Both the position numbers and the translations under genes were made by a program. The notes beneath the pieces are model-generated. The model was not told where the DNA came from. It did not search any database and saw nothing but the letters and a program-made list of their open reading frames with translations. Positions 1 through 5,323 of a stretch of 7,975 bases of DNA are shown here, piece by piece (position 1 is the stretch's first letter; each line of letters starts with the position of its first letter). Origin of the DNA: JACQFK01 sp036383955 (GTDB lineage: Bacteria; Planctomycetota; MHYJ01; JACPRB01); contig DASVNH010000141.1 of NCBI GenBank assembly GCA_036383955.1, positions 1 to 7,975 of the forward strand, read 5' to 3'.

Positions 1-33
1 GCCCTGCTCGTCGCCGCGATCGCGAGAAGCTAG
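1..33 (+). CDS. 3' end of an unidentified plus-strand gene (partial)
   Basis: Frame 1 reads ten sense codons (ALLVAAIARS) and then TAG at 31-33. The residues are hydrophobic followed by a basic tail, as at the end of a membrane segment. Codon use is GC-rich at third positions like its neighbours. It would converge on the leftward gene that stops at 62, leaving a 28-bp gap. Ten codons are too few to identify a product, and the call rests only on frame and context. Confidence 0.25.
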   Translation, partial: ALLVAAIARS

Positions 34-61
34 GGACCGGCGGCGGGTCCGGGAGGATCGT

Positions 62-835
62 TCAGCCTGAGAGGCGCGTCCTGCCCGCGCGGGCCTCCGC
101 GTCGTCCGGCGCGAGCGCGAGGGCGGCGTCGTAGTCGGCGAGGGCCTCCGCTTTCCGGCCCGCGCCCTCGTGGGCCAAGGCGCGGAGCCGGAGCGCGACG
201 CTCCGGACCTTGGACCACTTCGGATCGGAGAGAGTTCCCAGCGTCGCGCTCAGGCCTCTGGCCGCGTCGTCCCAGCGACGGGCCTCCAGCGCCTTGACGT
301 TGACGTAGATCCCCGCCTTGGCCGCGCCGCCGATCATCGCGTCCTTCGGGTCGGTCGACCCGAACTCCAGCGGAATGCCCAGGCGCTCCAGAGCGCCCAT
401 CATGTCGTGGTCGGAGTCGCGGCCCGGCGGCGGCGTGCTCGGCGCCACGATCGGGCGCGGCCAGCCGATCCAGAGCAGGAATAGGACCGCCGCGACGGCG
501 AGGATCGCCACGACCGTCGAGCCCGCCCGCCAGCCAAGATAGCCGCCCGCGCCGATCGCCGCCGCGATCAGCCAGGCCAGGACCGTGCAACCGTACTCGT
601 AGCGCGGCTTCGTCCCCCCGAAGAAGCCGCCGATGTCGAAGAGGAACTTGCGGCCCGCCCCGCACTTGGCGCAGACCGCGTCGATCTCGTCGTAGCGCTT
701 GCCCGTGACGGGATCCTGGAGCAGCGTCTGCCCCCGCCCCGCGAAGGGGCCGCCGCAGGCGCAGGCCGTCGCCCGCACATGCGCGTACTCGGCCGCCGCG
801 CTCGGCACCTGGATCGCCTGGCTGAAGTCGCCCAT
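62..835 (-). CDS. Zinc-ribbon-like / two-TM / TPR-like membrane protein, hypothetical
   Basis: Encodes 257 residues of unknown function. Visible modules in order: a Cys4 metal-binding-like head (C25-x-C27-G-G and C55-x-x-C58-G, followed by RKFLFDIGGFFGG); two hydrophobic stretches at about 83-102 and 106-125, likely a membrane hairpin; a Pro-rich joint (PSTPPPG, about 132-138); and an Ala-rich helical tail whose last 40 residues (ALRLRALAHEGAGRKAEALA, then YDAALALAPDD) look like one TPR unit. There is no signal peptide, so the Cys head is probably cytoplasmic; that is inference. The ATG at 835-833 has no good Shine-Dalgarno sequence. A possible -10 (TACAGT on the minus strand, 849-844) lies so close that the message could be almost leaderless. 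It lies 105 bp downstream of the lipoprotein gene on the same strand, but a strong hairpin separates the two. Coding status is well supported; function is not. Confidence 0.82.
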   Translation of the reverse strand: MGDFSQAIQVPSAAAEYAHVRATACACGGPFAGRGQTLLQDPVTGKRYDEIDAVCAKCGAGRKFLFDIGGFFGGTKPRYEYGCTVLAWLIAAAIGAGGYLGWRAGSTVVAILAVAAVLFLLWIGWPRPIVAPSTPPPGRDSDHDMMGALERLGIPLEFGSTDPKDAMIGGAAKAGIYVNVKALEARRWDDAARGLSATLGTLSDPKWSKVRSVALRLRALAHEGAGRKAEALADYDAALALAPDDAEARAGRTRLSG

Positions 836-902
836 CGCGCCGTACTGTACTCCATGACGGGCCGGGAGAGGGGGTCGCGGCTTGGGGAGGTCGATCCAGG
901 GC

Positions 903-933
903 GCCCCCCTTCCACGCGAAGCGGAAGGGGGGC
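903..933 (-). terminator. Strong GC-rich hairpin, probable terminator of the lipoprotein gene
   Basis: A perfect 11-bp inverted repeat: GCCCCCCTTCC at 903-913 and GGAAGGGGGGC at 923-933. Read on the minus strand, the stem extends by a G-U and a C-G pair around a five-base loop. It begins 7 bases after the stop codon of the gene at 941-1744, the usual place for a terminator. No T-run follows on the minus strand, so it is not a textbook intrinsic terminator. It could instead stabilise the mRNA 3' end. Confidence 0.5.
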
Positions 934-940
934 CAAATCG

Positions 941-1744
941 CTACTTTTCGGAGGCCTTCTTCTTCTCGTAGTTGGCTTTCATTTCTTTCTTGAGGACCGC
1001 CCACTCTTCCTTGGCCTTGGCGACTTCGGCCTTCCAGGCCGCCAGCTCGGCCTCGCTGACCTGGCTGGCGCCGCTGACGGCCTTCATGCTCTTGACCGCT
1101 TCCATCTTCTTCATGTCCGCCGCCTTGCCGAGATCCTTCTCGGACAGGACGAACGAGGCTTCGCGGCCCTCCTTGACGGCGAAGCCGCTGATCTCCGTCA
1201 CCGCGCCCGGCAGCTTGACGCCGAGCTTCATCTCGAAGCCGGCCAGCAGCTGCTTGAGCATGGCTTCCATCTGCGCCTTGGCCTCCGGCGGGGCGTCGTC
1301 GGCGCCGCCGAGCGGCCCGGCCGCGTCGCCGGCTCCCTTGCCGAAGAGCTCGAAGACGAAGCCGTCCCCCTGCTTGCTGAACTTGCCGTCGAACATCGTC
1401 TGCGCGTCGTCGCCCTCGCCCTGCTTGATCGCGACCTTGTTGAAGTCCTCGAAGTAGGCCGAGAACGTGAGGTAGGTCCAGCCGTCCTTCTTTTCCTCTT
1501 TCGGCCGCGTCATCGCCACGATGCCCGGCATCTCCTTGCCCATCTTGTCCGGGTCCTCGGACATCATCTCCTGCAGGGTGATGCCCCCGCCCTCGCCGAC
1601 CGGCGCCGCCGGGTTCGGCTTCGTCGCGATCGTCAGTTGCATCTTGCCCGAGCCGTCGGGCATCAGCGTGAACTCCTGCTTGAACTTCAGGCAGCCCCCC
1701 AGCGCGCAGGCGAGGGCCAGGACCGCGGGCAGCAGACGCTTCAT
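941..1744 (-). CDS. Predicted lipoprotein, hypothetical (LppM-like N-terminus?)
   Basis: Encodes 267 residues from the second of two in-frame ATGs. The N-terminus is a clear lipoprotein signal: MKRLLP, a hydrophobic stretch, then the lipobox LGGC with the acceptor Cys at residue 18. The mature protein would be exported and lipid-anchored. It begins LKFKQEFTLMPDGSGKMQL, with a polar beta-strand pattern (D-G-S-G-K) as in cell-surface lipoproteins of the LppM/DUF3153 kind; this is recall of general look, not a search. A Gly/Ala/Asp/Pro-rich stretch (about 137-155) separates the first part from a second beta/alpha region. The last 60 residues are a Lys/Glu/Ala-rich helix, probably coiled coil, ending KKKASEK. 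Start choice: GGGAGG directly abuts the first ATG (1750) but sits six bases before the ATG at 1744, the better spacing. It is divergent from the gene at 1919. Function unknown. Confidence 0.85.
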   Translation of the reverse strand: MKRLLPAVLALACALGGCLKFKQEFTLMPDGSGKMQLTIATKPNPAAPVGEGGGITLQEMMSEDPDKMGKEMPGIVAMTRPKEEKKDGWTYLTFSAYFEDFNKVAIKQGEGDDAQTMFDGKFSKQGDGFVFELFGKGAGDAAGPLGGADDAPPEAKAQMEAMLKQLLAGFEMKLGVKLPGAVTEISGFAVKEGREASFVLSEKDLGKAADMKKMEAVKSMKAVSGASQVSEAELAAWKAEVAKAKEEWAVLKKEMKANYEKKKASEK

Positions 1745-1750
1745 CTTCAT

Positions 1751-1756
1751 CCTCCC
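1751..1756 (-). promoter_or_regulatory. Shine-Dalgarno deciding the lipoprotein start
   Basis: The minus strand reads AAGGGAGGATGAAGATGAAG. GGGAGG touches the first ATG with no spacer and precedes the second (1744-1742) by six bases. This spacing favours initiation at the second ATG. The difference is only two residues (Met-Lys) and does not affect the signal peptide. Confidence 0.6.
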
Positions 1757-1768
1757 TTGAGTCGAAGA

Positions 1769-1774
1769 ATAGTA
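1769..1774 (-). promoter_or_regulatory. Possible -10 element for the lipoprotein gene
   Basis: The minus strand carries TACTAT here, four of six matches to TATAAT, with an A/T-richer flank than its surroundings. It would start transcription about 10-20 bases before the start codon. No convincing -35 is visible at 16-18 bp, so this is a weak call. Confidence 0.25.
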
Positions 1775-1892
1775 ACCGGACGAGGAGCGGAACGGGAAGA
1801 CCCCGCGGAACCTTTACGCCAGGGCGCGCGCCCGGGCCGTCGAGCCGTTCCGGAAGGCCCATTATTGATGTGACCCGGAGGCCGGAATGTCG

Positions 1893-1898
1893 TACACT
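1893..1898 (+). promoter_or_regulatory. Possible -10 element for the gene at 1919
   Basis: TACACT (four of six matches to TATAAT) lies 20 bases before the ATG at 1919. TGACCC at 1871-1876 is a poor -35 candidate at 16-bp spacing. The rest of the divergent gap (1775-1918) holds a 12-bp palindrome, GGGCGCGCGCCC (1822-1833), and TTCCGGAA (1848-1855), which are not attributable to a known regulator. Confidence 0.25.
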
Positions 1899-1918
1899 GA
1901 GGGTGAAGTGAGAACTCC

Positions 1919-2263
1919 ATGAAGTACATCCGACGCCCGTCCTCGGAGGCCCCCCCGACCTCCTCCCCGGCCGAGGTCCAGATCCGCATTCCCTGCGCCG
2001 GCCGGAAGGCCGACGCCGTCCTGGCCGACCTCATCCGCGGCCTGACCGAGGCCCACGTCCAGGGCCGCGATCCCCTCGTCGTCCTCGAGGACCTGGGCCT
2101 CCTCCAGGACTCGGTGATGACCCTGATCAAGGGCATCTCCCGCGGGCTCGTCGACTACCCGCGCAACGTCACCTTCTGGGAGGCCTCCGGCTTCACCGAG
2201 GCCTTCCTGAGCGTGATGGAAGTCGCGCCCGACGACGACCGCGGCTACCCCAAGCCCGGGTAG
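1919..2263 (+). CDS. Small hypothetical protein, weakly STAS-like
   Basis: Encodes 114 residues, no signal peptide or membrane segment. After a polar, Pro/Ser-rich N-terminus (1-18) there is an alternating strand/helix pattern: EVQIRIPC (strand), ADAVLADLIRGLTEAH (helix), PLVVLEDLGLLQ (strand and loop), DSVMTLIKGISRGL (helix), RNVTFWEAS (strand), GFTEAFLSVME (helix). The order and the D64-S65 at the head of a helix recall STAS/anti-anti-sigma domains, where a Ser or Asp there is regulatory, but the usual signature is not clear. This assignment is a hypothesis. The ATG at 1919 is the first in frame after an in-frame TGA (1904-1906). Shine-Dalgarno is weak (GTGAAGTGAGA). Its 3' end overlaps the convergent gene by 19 bp. 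Confidence 0.7.
   Translation: MKYIRRPSSEAPPTSSPAEVQIRIPCAGRKADAVLADLIRGLTEAHVQGRDPLVVLEDLGLLQDSVMTLIKGISRGLVDYPRNVTFWEASGFTEAFLSVMEVAPDDDRGYPKPG
2245..2263. repeat. Inverted repeat holding both stop codons of two convergent genes
   Basis: CTACCC (2245-2250) and GGGTAG (2258-2263) form a 6-bp stem with a 7-base loop. The left arm holds the TAG of the leftward gene and the right arm the TAG of the rightward gene, and the repeat exactly spans their 19-bp overlap. The stem is short and lacks T-runs, so any terminator role is only possible. Confidence 0.45.
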
Positions 2264-3669
2264 CTCTTCGGGCCGGCGGCGGCGGGACCCGCCCGCAGCG
2301 CGATGACCTTGCAGGTCACCGCCGGGACCGGGCGCCATTCCTCGAGCTTGCCGATCTCCAGGTTGCCGCTGTTGCGGATGATGATCTCGGTGCGCAGCTT
2401 GATCATCCCCGGGCCGCCCAGCACGATCACCGCGTCCCAGTCCGTGTGGTCGTCGATCCCCAGGCCGGTCTTCTCGCAGGCCTCGTTCACGGCCGACGCG
2501 ACGGGCTTGTCGTAATTGCCGATCACCGGGACGTCGCCCATCCAGATGGCGAAGTCGTACGGGCCGCCGAAGTCCCAGCCGATCCGGTTGCGCAGGCCCT
2601 CGATCAGCACGGTCTTGCCGCTGGAGCTCCGGGGGTCGACGTCCTTCTCGGCCTCGATGCCCGCGAGGATCCGGGGCCAGGCCTTGGCCGCGACGGCCGA
2701 CAGCTCGTCGTACTTCGCCTGGCGCGCCTTGCGGTCCGCCTCGATCTCCTTCTCCCAGCGCTCGGCGAGCTTCTTCGCCCGCGCGACGTTCGCGTCCTTC
2801 TTCGGCGTGCCTTCGAAGTCGCCGCCCGCCTGGCCCGCCAGGTGGTGGGGCTTCTCCAGGTCGAAGCGATTCGACGGCCTCGGCCCCTTCTCCAGCTTCG
2901 CCACGACGGCGTTGAACGCGGCGTCCAGCTTGGCGATCGCCGCCTCGCGCTCCTTCGTCGCGTCCGCGATCAGCGCCTGGATCGGCTTGTCGCCCTTGTG
3001 GGCTTTCCCGATCTGGACGATCTCCTTGTCGCTCAGGAACCAGCTCAGGCGCCGGACGGCGAGCGCCGTCTTGGGCAGCTCGTAGCCGTCGCCCGGCTTC
3101 TCCTCTTCCCAGCCCTGGATGTCCTTCTGATTGAGCTCGACGGCCTGCTTGACCCGCTCGTGCGCCTGGTCGCGGTCCAGCTTGGCGACGGCCTCCGCGA
3201 TCACGTCGTCGACGGCCCCGATGCGCTTCTCGATCTTCTTCACGTCCGCGTCGTCCTTCGGGATCTCGAAGAGCGATCCGCGCACGCGGGACTTGAGGGC
3301 GTCGAGATCCCCCATGACCTGCCACGCCTGCCGCGAGCCGTCGAAGATCGGCTTCTTCACGCGCGCCTCGAGCTCCTCGAGGATCGGCGTCGCGCGGTCC
3401 AGGCCGTCCTTCTTGGTCGCCGCCGCGAGGAGGCCCTCCACGCGCTGGATCTCGGACTTGAAGCGCTCGATCGACGCGGCGCTCAGCAGCTGCTTGGCGT
3501 CGTCGCGCTCGATCCGCTCGGCCGCGTTCCGGAGCATGCTCTCGGCCTGGCGGCGGTTGTGGCTGATGTCGCTCTCGCCGTTGCGGAGGAAACGGCCGAT
3601 GAAGTCCTCGAGGGTCCTCACCCGGTCCTCGCGCAGGGCCGCGTCGACCTTCTCCCGCAGCGCGTCCAC
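2245..3669 (-). CDS. C-terminal part of the repeat protein (post-frameshift frame)
   Basis: Starting at the first in-frame start codon (GTG, 3669) this frame gives 474 residues, but coding clearly continues upstream to about 4005. The stretch 3670-4004 encodes the rest of repeat 3, a Pro/Ala linker (SAAPKPSAAPAAATPAPKAA, about 3901-3842) and the start of a diverged half-repeat. No ATG, GTG or TTG occurs in this frame from 3670 up to the in-frame stop at 4216-4218, so it did not evolve as an independent gene starting there. Content in 474-residue numbering: half-repeat-like helices to about 87; a long charged helical region (about 88-345) with LDRDQAHERVKQAVELNQKD; then a mixed alpha/beta domain (about 350-474) with LRNRIGWDFGGPYDFAIW, IDDHTDWDAVIVLGGPGMIK and CKVIALRAGP. 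That last domain looks globular and conserved, but I cannot name it. It converges with the gene at 1919. Confidence 0.75.
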   Translation of the reverse strand: MDALREKVDAALREDRVRTLEDFIGRFLRNGESDISHNRRQAESMLRNAAERIERDDAKQLLSAASIERFKSEIQRVEGLLAAATKKDGLDRATPILEELEARVKKPIFDGSRQAWQVMGDLDALKSRVRGSLFEIPKDDADVKKIEKRIGAVDDVIAEAVAKLDRDQAHERVKQAVELNQKDIQGWEEEKPGDGYELPKTALAVRRLSWFLSDKEIVQIGKAHKGDKPIQALIADATKEREAAIAKLDAAFNAVVAKLEKGPRPSNRFDLEKPHHLAGQAGGDFEGTPKKDANVARAKKLAERWEKEIEADRKARQAKYDELSAVAAKAWPRILAGIEAEKDVDPRSSSGKTVLIEGLRNRIGWDFGGPYDFAIWMGDVPVIGNYDKPVASAVNEACEKTGLGIDDHTDWDAVIVLGGPGMIKLRTEIIIRNSGNLEIGKLEEWRPVPAVTCKVIALRAGPAAAGPKSYPGLG

Positions 3670-3933
3670 CTGCGCCTGGAGCTTCGCGAGGGTCTCCGGC
3701 GACAGGTTCTGTTTGACCTCGTCGGACTCCAGCTTCGAAGCGGCGCGATCGATGCCCGACCGCGCCTGCGACGGATTGTTCTCGTCGGCGGCGAAGCGCA
3801 GGGTCCGTTCGATGTCCCTCTCGAGAGCCTTCGCCCGCTCGTTCTCGACGGGCGCGGGCGCGGCCTTGGGCGCCGGCGTCGCGGCCGCGGGGGCCGCCGA
3901 CGGCTTCGGCGCCGCGGACGCGGCCGCCGCCGG

Positions 3934-4310
3934 CTTCTTCGACTTGGCTTGCAGGGCGTCGATCTCCGCCTGGAAGACCGCGACCGCCTGGGGCGTCAGG
4001 ACGTCTTCGCCTCCGCCAGGCGCGCGATGATCTTCGGGAGCTTCGGGCTCTCGTCGTAGCCGCTCTTCAGGTCGTCGGCCGCCGCGCCCAGGTCGCGCTT
4101 GAGCTCCCGCTCGAAGGCGGCCGCTTTGTCCGCGCGGAGGGCCTGGTTCATCTTCTCGCGCAGCGCCGCGACTTCCGCGGCGATCGCGGCGTCCGGCGCG
4201 CTCCGCAGCGCGGCTTCAACCGCTTGCAGCTTCGGCTCCAGCTGGTCCCAGCGCTTGTCGTCGGCCGTCATCTTGGCCGCGCGGAGCTCGCGCTTCGCCT
4301 TTTCGGCGTC
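3934..4310 (-). repeat. Coding repeat 3, containing the frameshift
   Basis: Starts at residue 296 and runs in frame to residue 397. It continues in the shifted frame to KSKK at 3934. The polyproline linker of repeats 1 and 2 is replaced by a longer Pro/Ala linker (3933-3842). Confidence 0.85.
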
Positions 4311-5195
4311 CGCGGAGGACGTCGCGGCGGCCGCCGGCTTCGGCGGCGGCGGCGGGGCGCCCTTCTTCGACTTGGCTTGCAGCGCGTCGATCTCCGCCTG
4401 GAAGGCCGCGACCGCCTGGGGCGTCAGGACGTCCTTCGCCTCCGCGAGGCGGGCGATGATTTTCGGGAGCTTCGGGCTCTCGTCGTAGCCGCTCTTCAGG
4501 TCGTCGGCCGCCGCGCCCAGGTCCCGCTTGAGCTCCCGCTCGAAGGCGGCCGCCTTGTCCGCGCGGAGGGCCTGGTTCATCTTCTCGCGCAGCGCCGCGA
4601 CTTCCGCGGCGATCCCGGCGTCCGGCGCGCTCTTCAGGGCGGCCTCAACCGCCTGCAGCTTCGCTTCGAGCTGGTCCCAGCGCTTGTCGTCGGCCGTCAT
4701 CTTGGCCGCGCGGAGCTCGCGCTTCGCCTTCTCGAGGTCGGCGGAGTCCGCGGCGGACGTCGCGGCCGGCTTCGGCGGCGGCGGCGGAGCGCCCTTCTTC
4801 GACTTCCCCTGGAGCGTCGCGATTTCGGCCTGGAAGGCCGCGACCGTCTCCGGCGACAGGACGTCCTTCGCCTCCGCCGACTCCAGGCGGGCGATGACCT
4901 TCGGGACCCGCGGGCTCTCGTCGTAGCCGCTCTTGAGGTCGTCGGCCGCCGCGCTCAGGTCGCGCTTGATCTCGCGCTCGATCCGGCCCGCCTTCTCTTC
5001 GCGGAGGCCCTTGAGCATCTTTTCGCGCATCGCCGCGACCTCGGCGGCGACGGGCGCCTTTTCGGCGTCGGGCACGCCCACCAGCGCGGCCTCGATCGCC
5101 TGGAGCTTCGGTTCCAGCTGGTCCCAGCGCTTGTCGTCCGCCGTGGACTTGGCGTAGCGGATCTCGCGCTTGGCTTTCTCGATGTCGCCGGCCAT
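3996..5195 (-). CDS. N-terminal part of the modular helical repeat protein (ends at frameshift)
   Basis: Encodes 399 residues beginning MAGDIEKAKREIRYAK. The start at 5195 is chosen because GGGAGG (5205-5200) precedes it by four bases and because the first repeat begins at residue 4. The frame is open far upstream, but only as a shadow of argG. Repeat 1 covers residues 4-152, repeat 2 153-295, repeat 3 from 296. Each has two helical halves: the first with TADDKRWDQLEPKLQAVEAA and AAEVAALREKM, the second with ERELKRDLGAAADDLKSGYD, ESPKLPKIIARL and DVLTPQAVAAFQAEIDALQ. Linkers are KSKKGAPPPPPKPAA. Composition is mostly Ala, Lys, Glu, Asp and Leu, suggesting soluble helical bundles or coiled coils, likely a scaffold or binding array; that is inference. 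The last two residues (TS) and the stop are frameshift products. It lies 128 bp downstream of argG on the same strand. Confidence 0.8.
   Translation of the reverse strand: MAGDIEKAKREIRYAKSTADDKRWDQLEPKLQAIEAALVGVPDAEKAPVAAEVAAMREKMLKGLREEKAGRIEREIKRDLSAAADDLKSGYDESPRVPKVIARLESAEAKDVLSPETVAAFQAEIATLQGKSKKGAPPPPPKPAATSAADSADLEKAKRELRAAKMTADDKRWDQLEAKLQAVEAALKSAPDAGIAAEVAALREKMNQALRADKAAAFERELKRDLGAAADDLKSGYDESPKLPKIIARLAEAKDVLTPQAVAAFQAEIDALQAKSKKGAPPPPPKPAAAATSSADAEKAKRELRAAKMTADDKRWDQLEPKLQAVEAALRSAPDAAIAAEVAALREKMNQALRADKAAAFERELKRDLGAAADDLKSGYDESPKLPKIIARLAEAKTS
4005..4005 (-). other. Frameshift: one base lost relative to repeats 1 and 2
   Basis: On the plus strand repeats 1 and 2 read acgtccttcgcc (from 4861 and from 4429), while repeat 3 reads acgtcttcgcc (from 4001), one c short. 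On the coding strand GCG AAG GAC GTC CTG becomes GCG AAG ACG TCC TGA, ending the protein at residue 399. There is no slippery heptamer, and a -1 slip from AAG to GAA would pair badly, so programmed frameshifting is unlikely. Confidence 0.85.
4311..4739 (-). repeat. Coding repeat 2 (143 residues)
   Basis: Residues 153-295. It differs from repeat 3 at only four of the first 102 residues, and the DNA is nearly as close, which points to recent tandem duplication or gene conversion. It ends with the same polyproline linker as repeat 1. Confidence 0.88.
4740..5186 (-). repeat. Coding repeat 1 of the modular protein (149 residues)
   Basis: Residues 4-152. Same plan as repeats 2 and 3 but the most diverged of the three: it carries an insertion in the first half (VGVPDAEKAPVAAEV against SAPDAGIAAEV) and ESAEAK where the others have AEAK. 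It ends in the KKGAPPPPPKPAA linker. Confidence 0.85.
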
Positions 5196-5199
5196 GGTG

Positions 5200-5205
5200 C
5201 CTCCC
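5200..5205 (-). promoter_or_regulatory. Shine-Dalgarno fixing the repeat-protein start
   Basis: The minus strand reads GAGGGAGGCACCATG, so GGGAGG lies four bases before the ATG at 5195. The reading frame is open for another 1.5 kb upstream without a better start, and this site decides against the longer shadow frame. Confidence 0.65.
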
Positions 5206-5212
5206 TCGCCGC

Positions 5213-5321
5213 TTCCTGGCTCCCGGATTCGGGTTCCTGGCTTCCCGCTTCCGGCTTCTCCCGGATTCTGGATTCCCGCTTCCGGCTTCCCCCGGATTCT
5301 GGATTCCGGATTCTGGATTCC
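5213..5321. repeat. Tandem/low-complexity repeat between argG and the repeat-protein gene
   Basis: Two adjacent 31-bp units (5244-5274 and 5275-5305) match at 30 of 31 positions. Each consists of CCCGCTTCCGGCTTC followed by a CCGGATTCTGGATT block. A third copy of CCGGATTCTGGATTCC follows at 5306-5321, and looser variants (CCCGGATTCGGGTTCCTGGC) extend left to about 5213. The patch fills nearly the whole 128-bp gap between the argG stop and the downstream gene's Shine-Dalgarno sequence. It is not coding in any credible frame. It could form imperfect structures, but no clear terminator is present. Confidence 0.8.
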
Positions 5322-5323
5322 GT

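Larger units (their letters stand above)
2245..5195 (-). pseudogene. Modular repeat protein gene, broken by a 1-bp frameshift (whole gene)
   Basis: The two reading frames listed separately (3996-5195 and 2245-3669) are best read as one gene. The third repeat is interrupted in mid-sequence after residue 397 (RLAEAK), and the missing continuation (DVLTPQAVAVFQAEIDALQ) follows at once in the other frame, with one mismatch to repeat 2 over 24 residues. Restoring one G (minus strand) near 4005 gives 983 codons plus a stop. The restored protein has three long modules with Pro-rich linkers, two shorter diverged half-modules, a long charged helical region, and a C-terminal domain of about 125 residues. 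There is no signal peptide or membrane segment, so it is probably cytoplasmic. It may be a true pseudogene or an assembly/sequencing error inside nearly identical repeats; the sequence alone cannot decide. Family not recognised. Confidence 0.75.

Noticed and set aside
34..50. Small hairpin GGACC / GGTCC between the first two genes
   Set aside because: Only a 5-bp stem with no T-tract. Such stems are frequent by chance in GC-rich DNA.
1822..1833. 12-bp palindrome GGGCGCGCGCCC in a divergent gap
   Set aside because: Pure G/C palindromes arise readily in this base composition and it matches no operator I know.
30..1862. A 610-codon minus-strand open frame across the first two genes
   Set aside because: It is an Arg/Gly-rich shadow typical of high-GC DNA. 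The two real genes in another frame have sensible domains and a lipoprotein signal.
4000..4015. Programmed ribosomal frameshift in the repeat gene
   Set aside because: There is no slippery heptamer or repeated-base run, re-pairing after a -1 slip would be poor, and the sister repeats show a simple one-base deletion.
2446..4059. A 537-codon plus-strand open frame opposite the repeat gene
   Set aside because: Its Arg/Leu-rich composition mirrors the Ala/Lys/Glu-rich repeat protein on the other strand, and its repeats only reflect those of the real gene.
5213..5321. CRISPR array in the 31-bp repeats
   Set aside because: The units are directly adjacent with no unique spacers and no cas genes are nearby.
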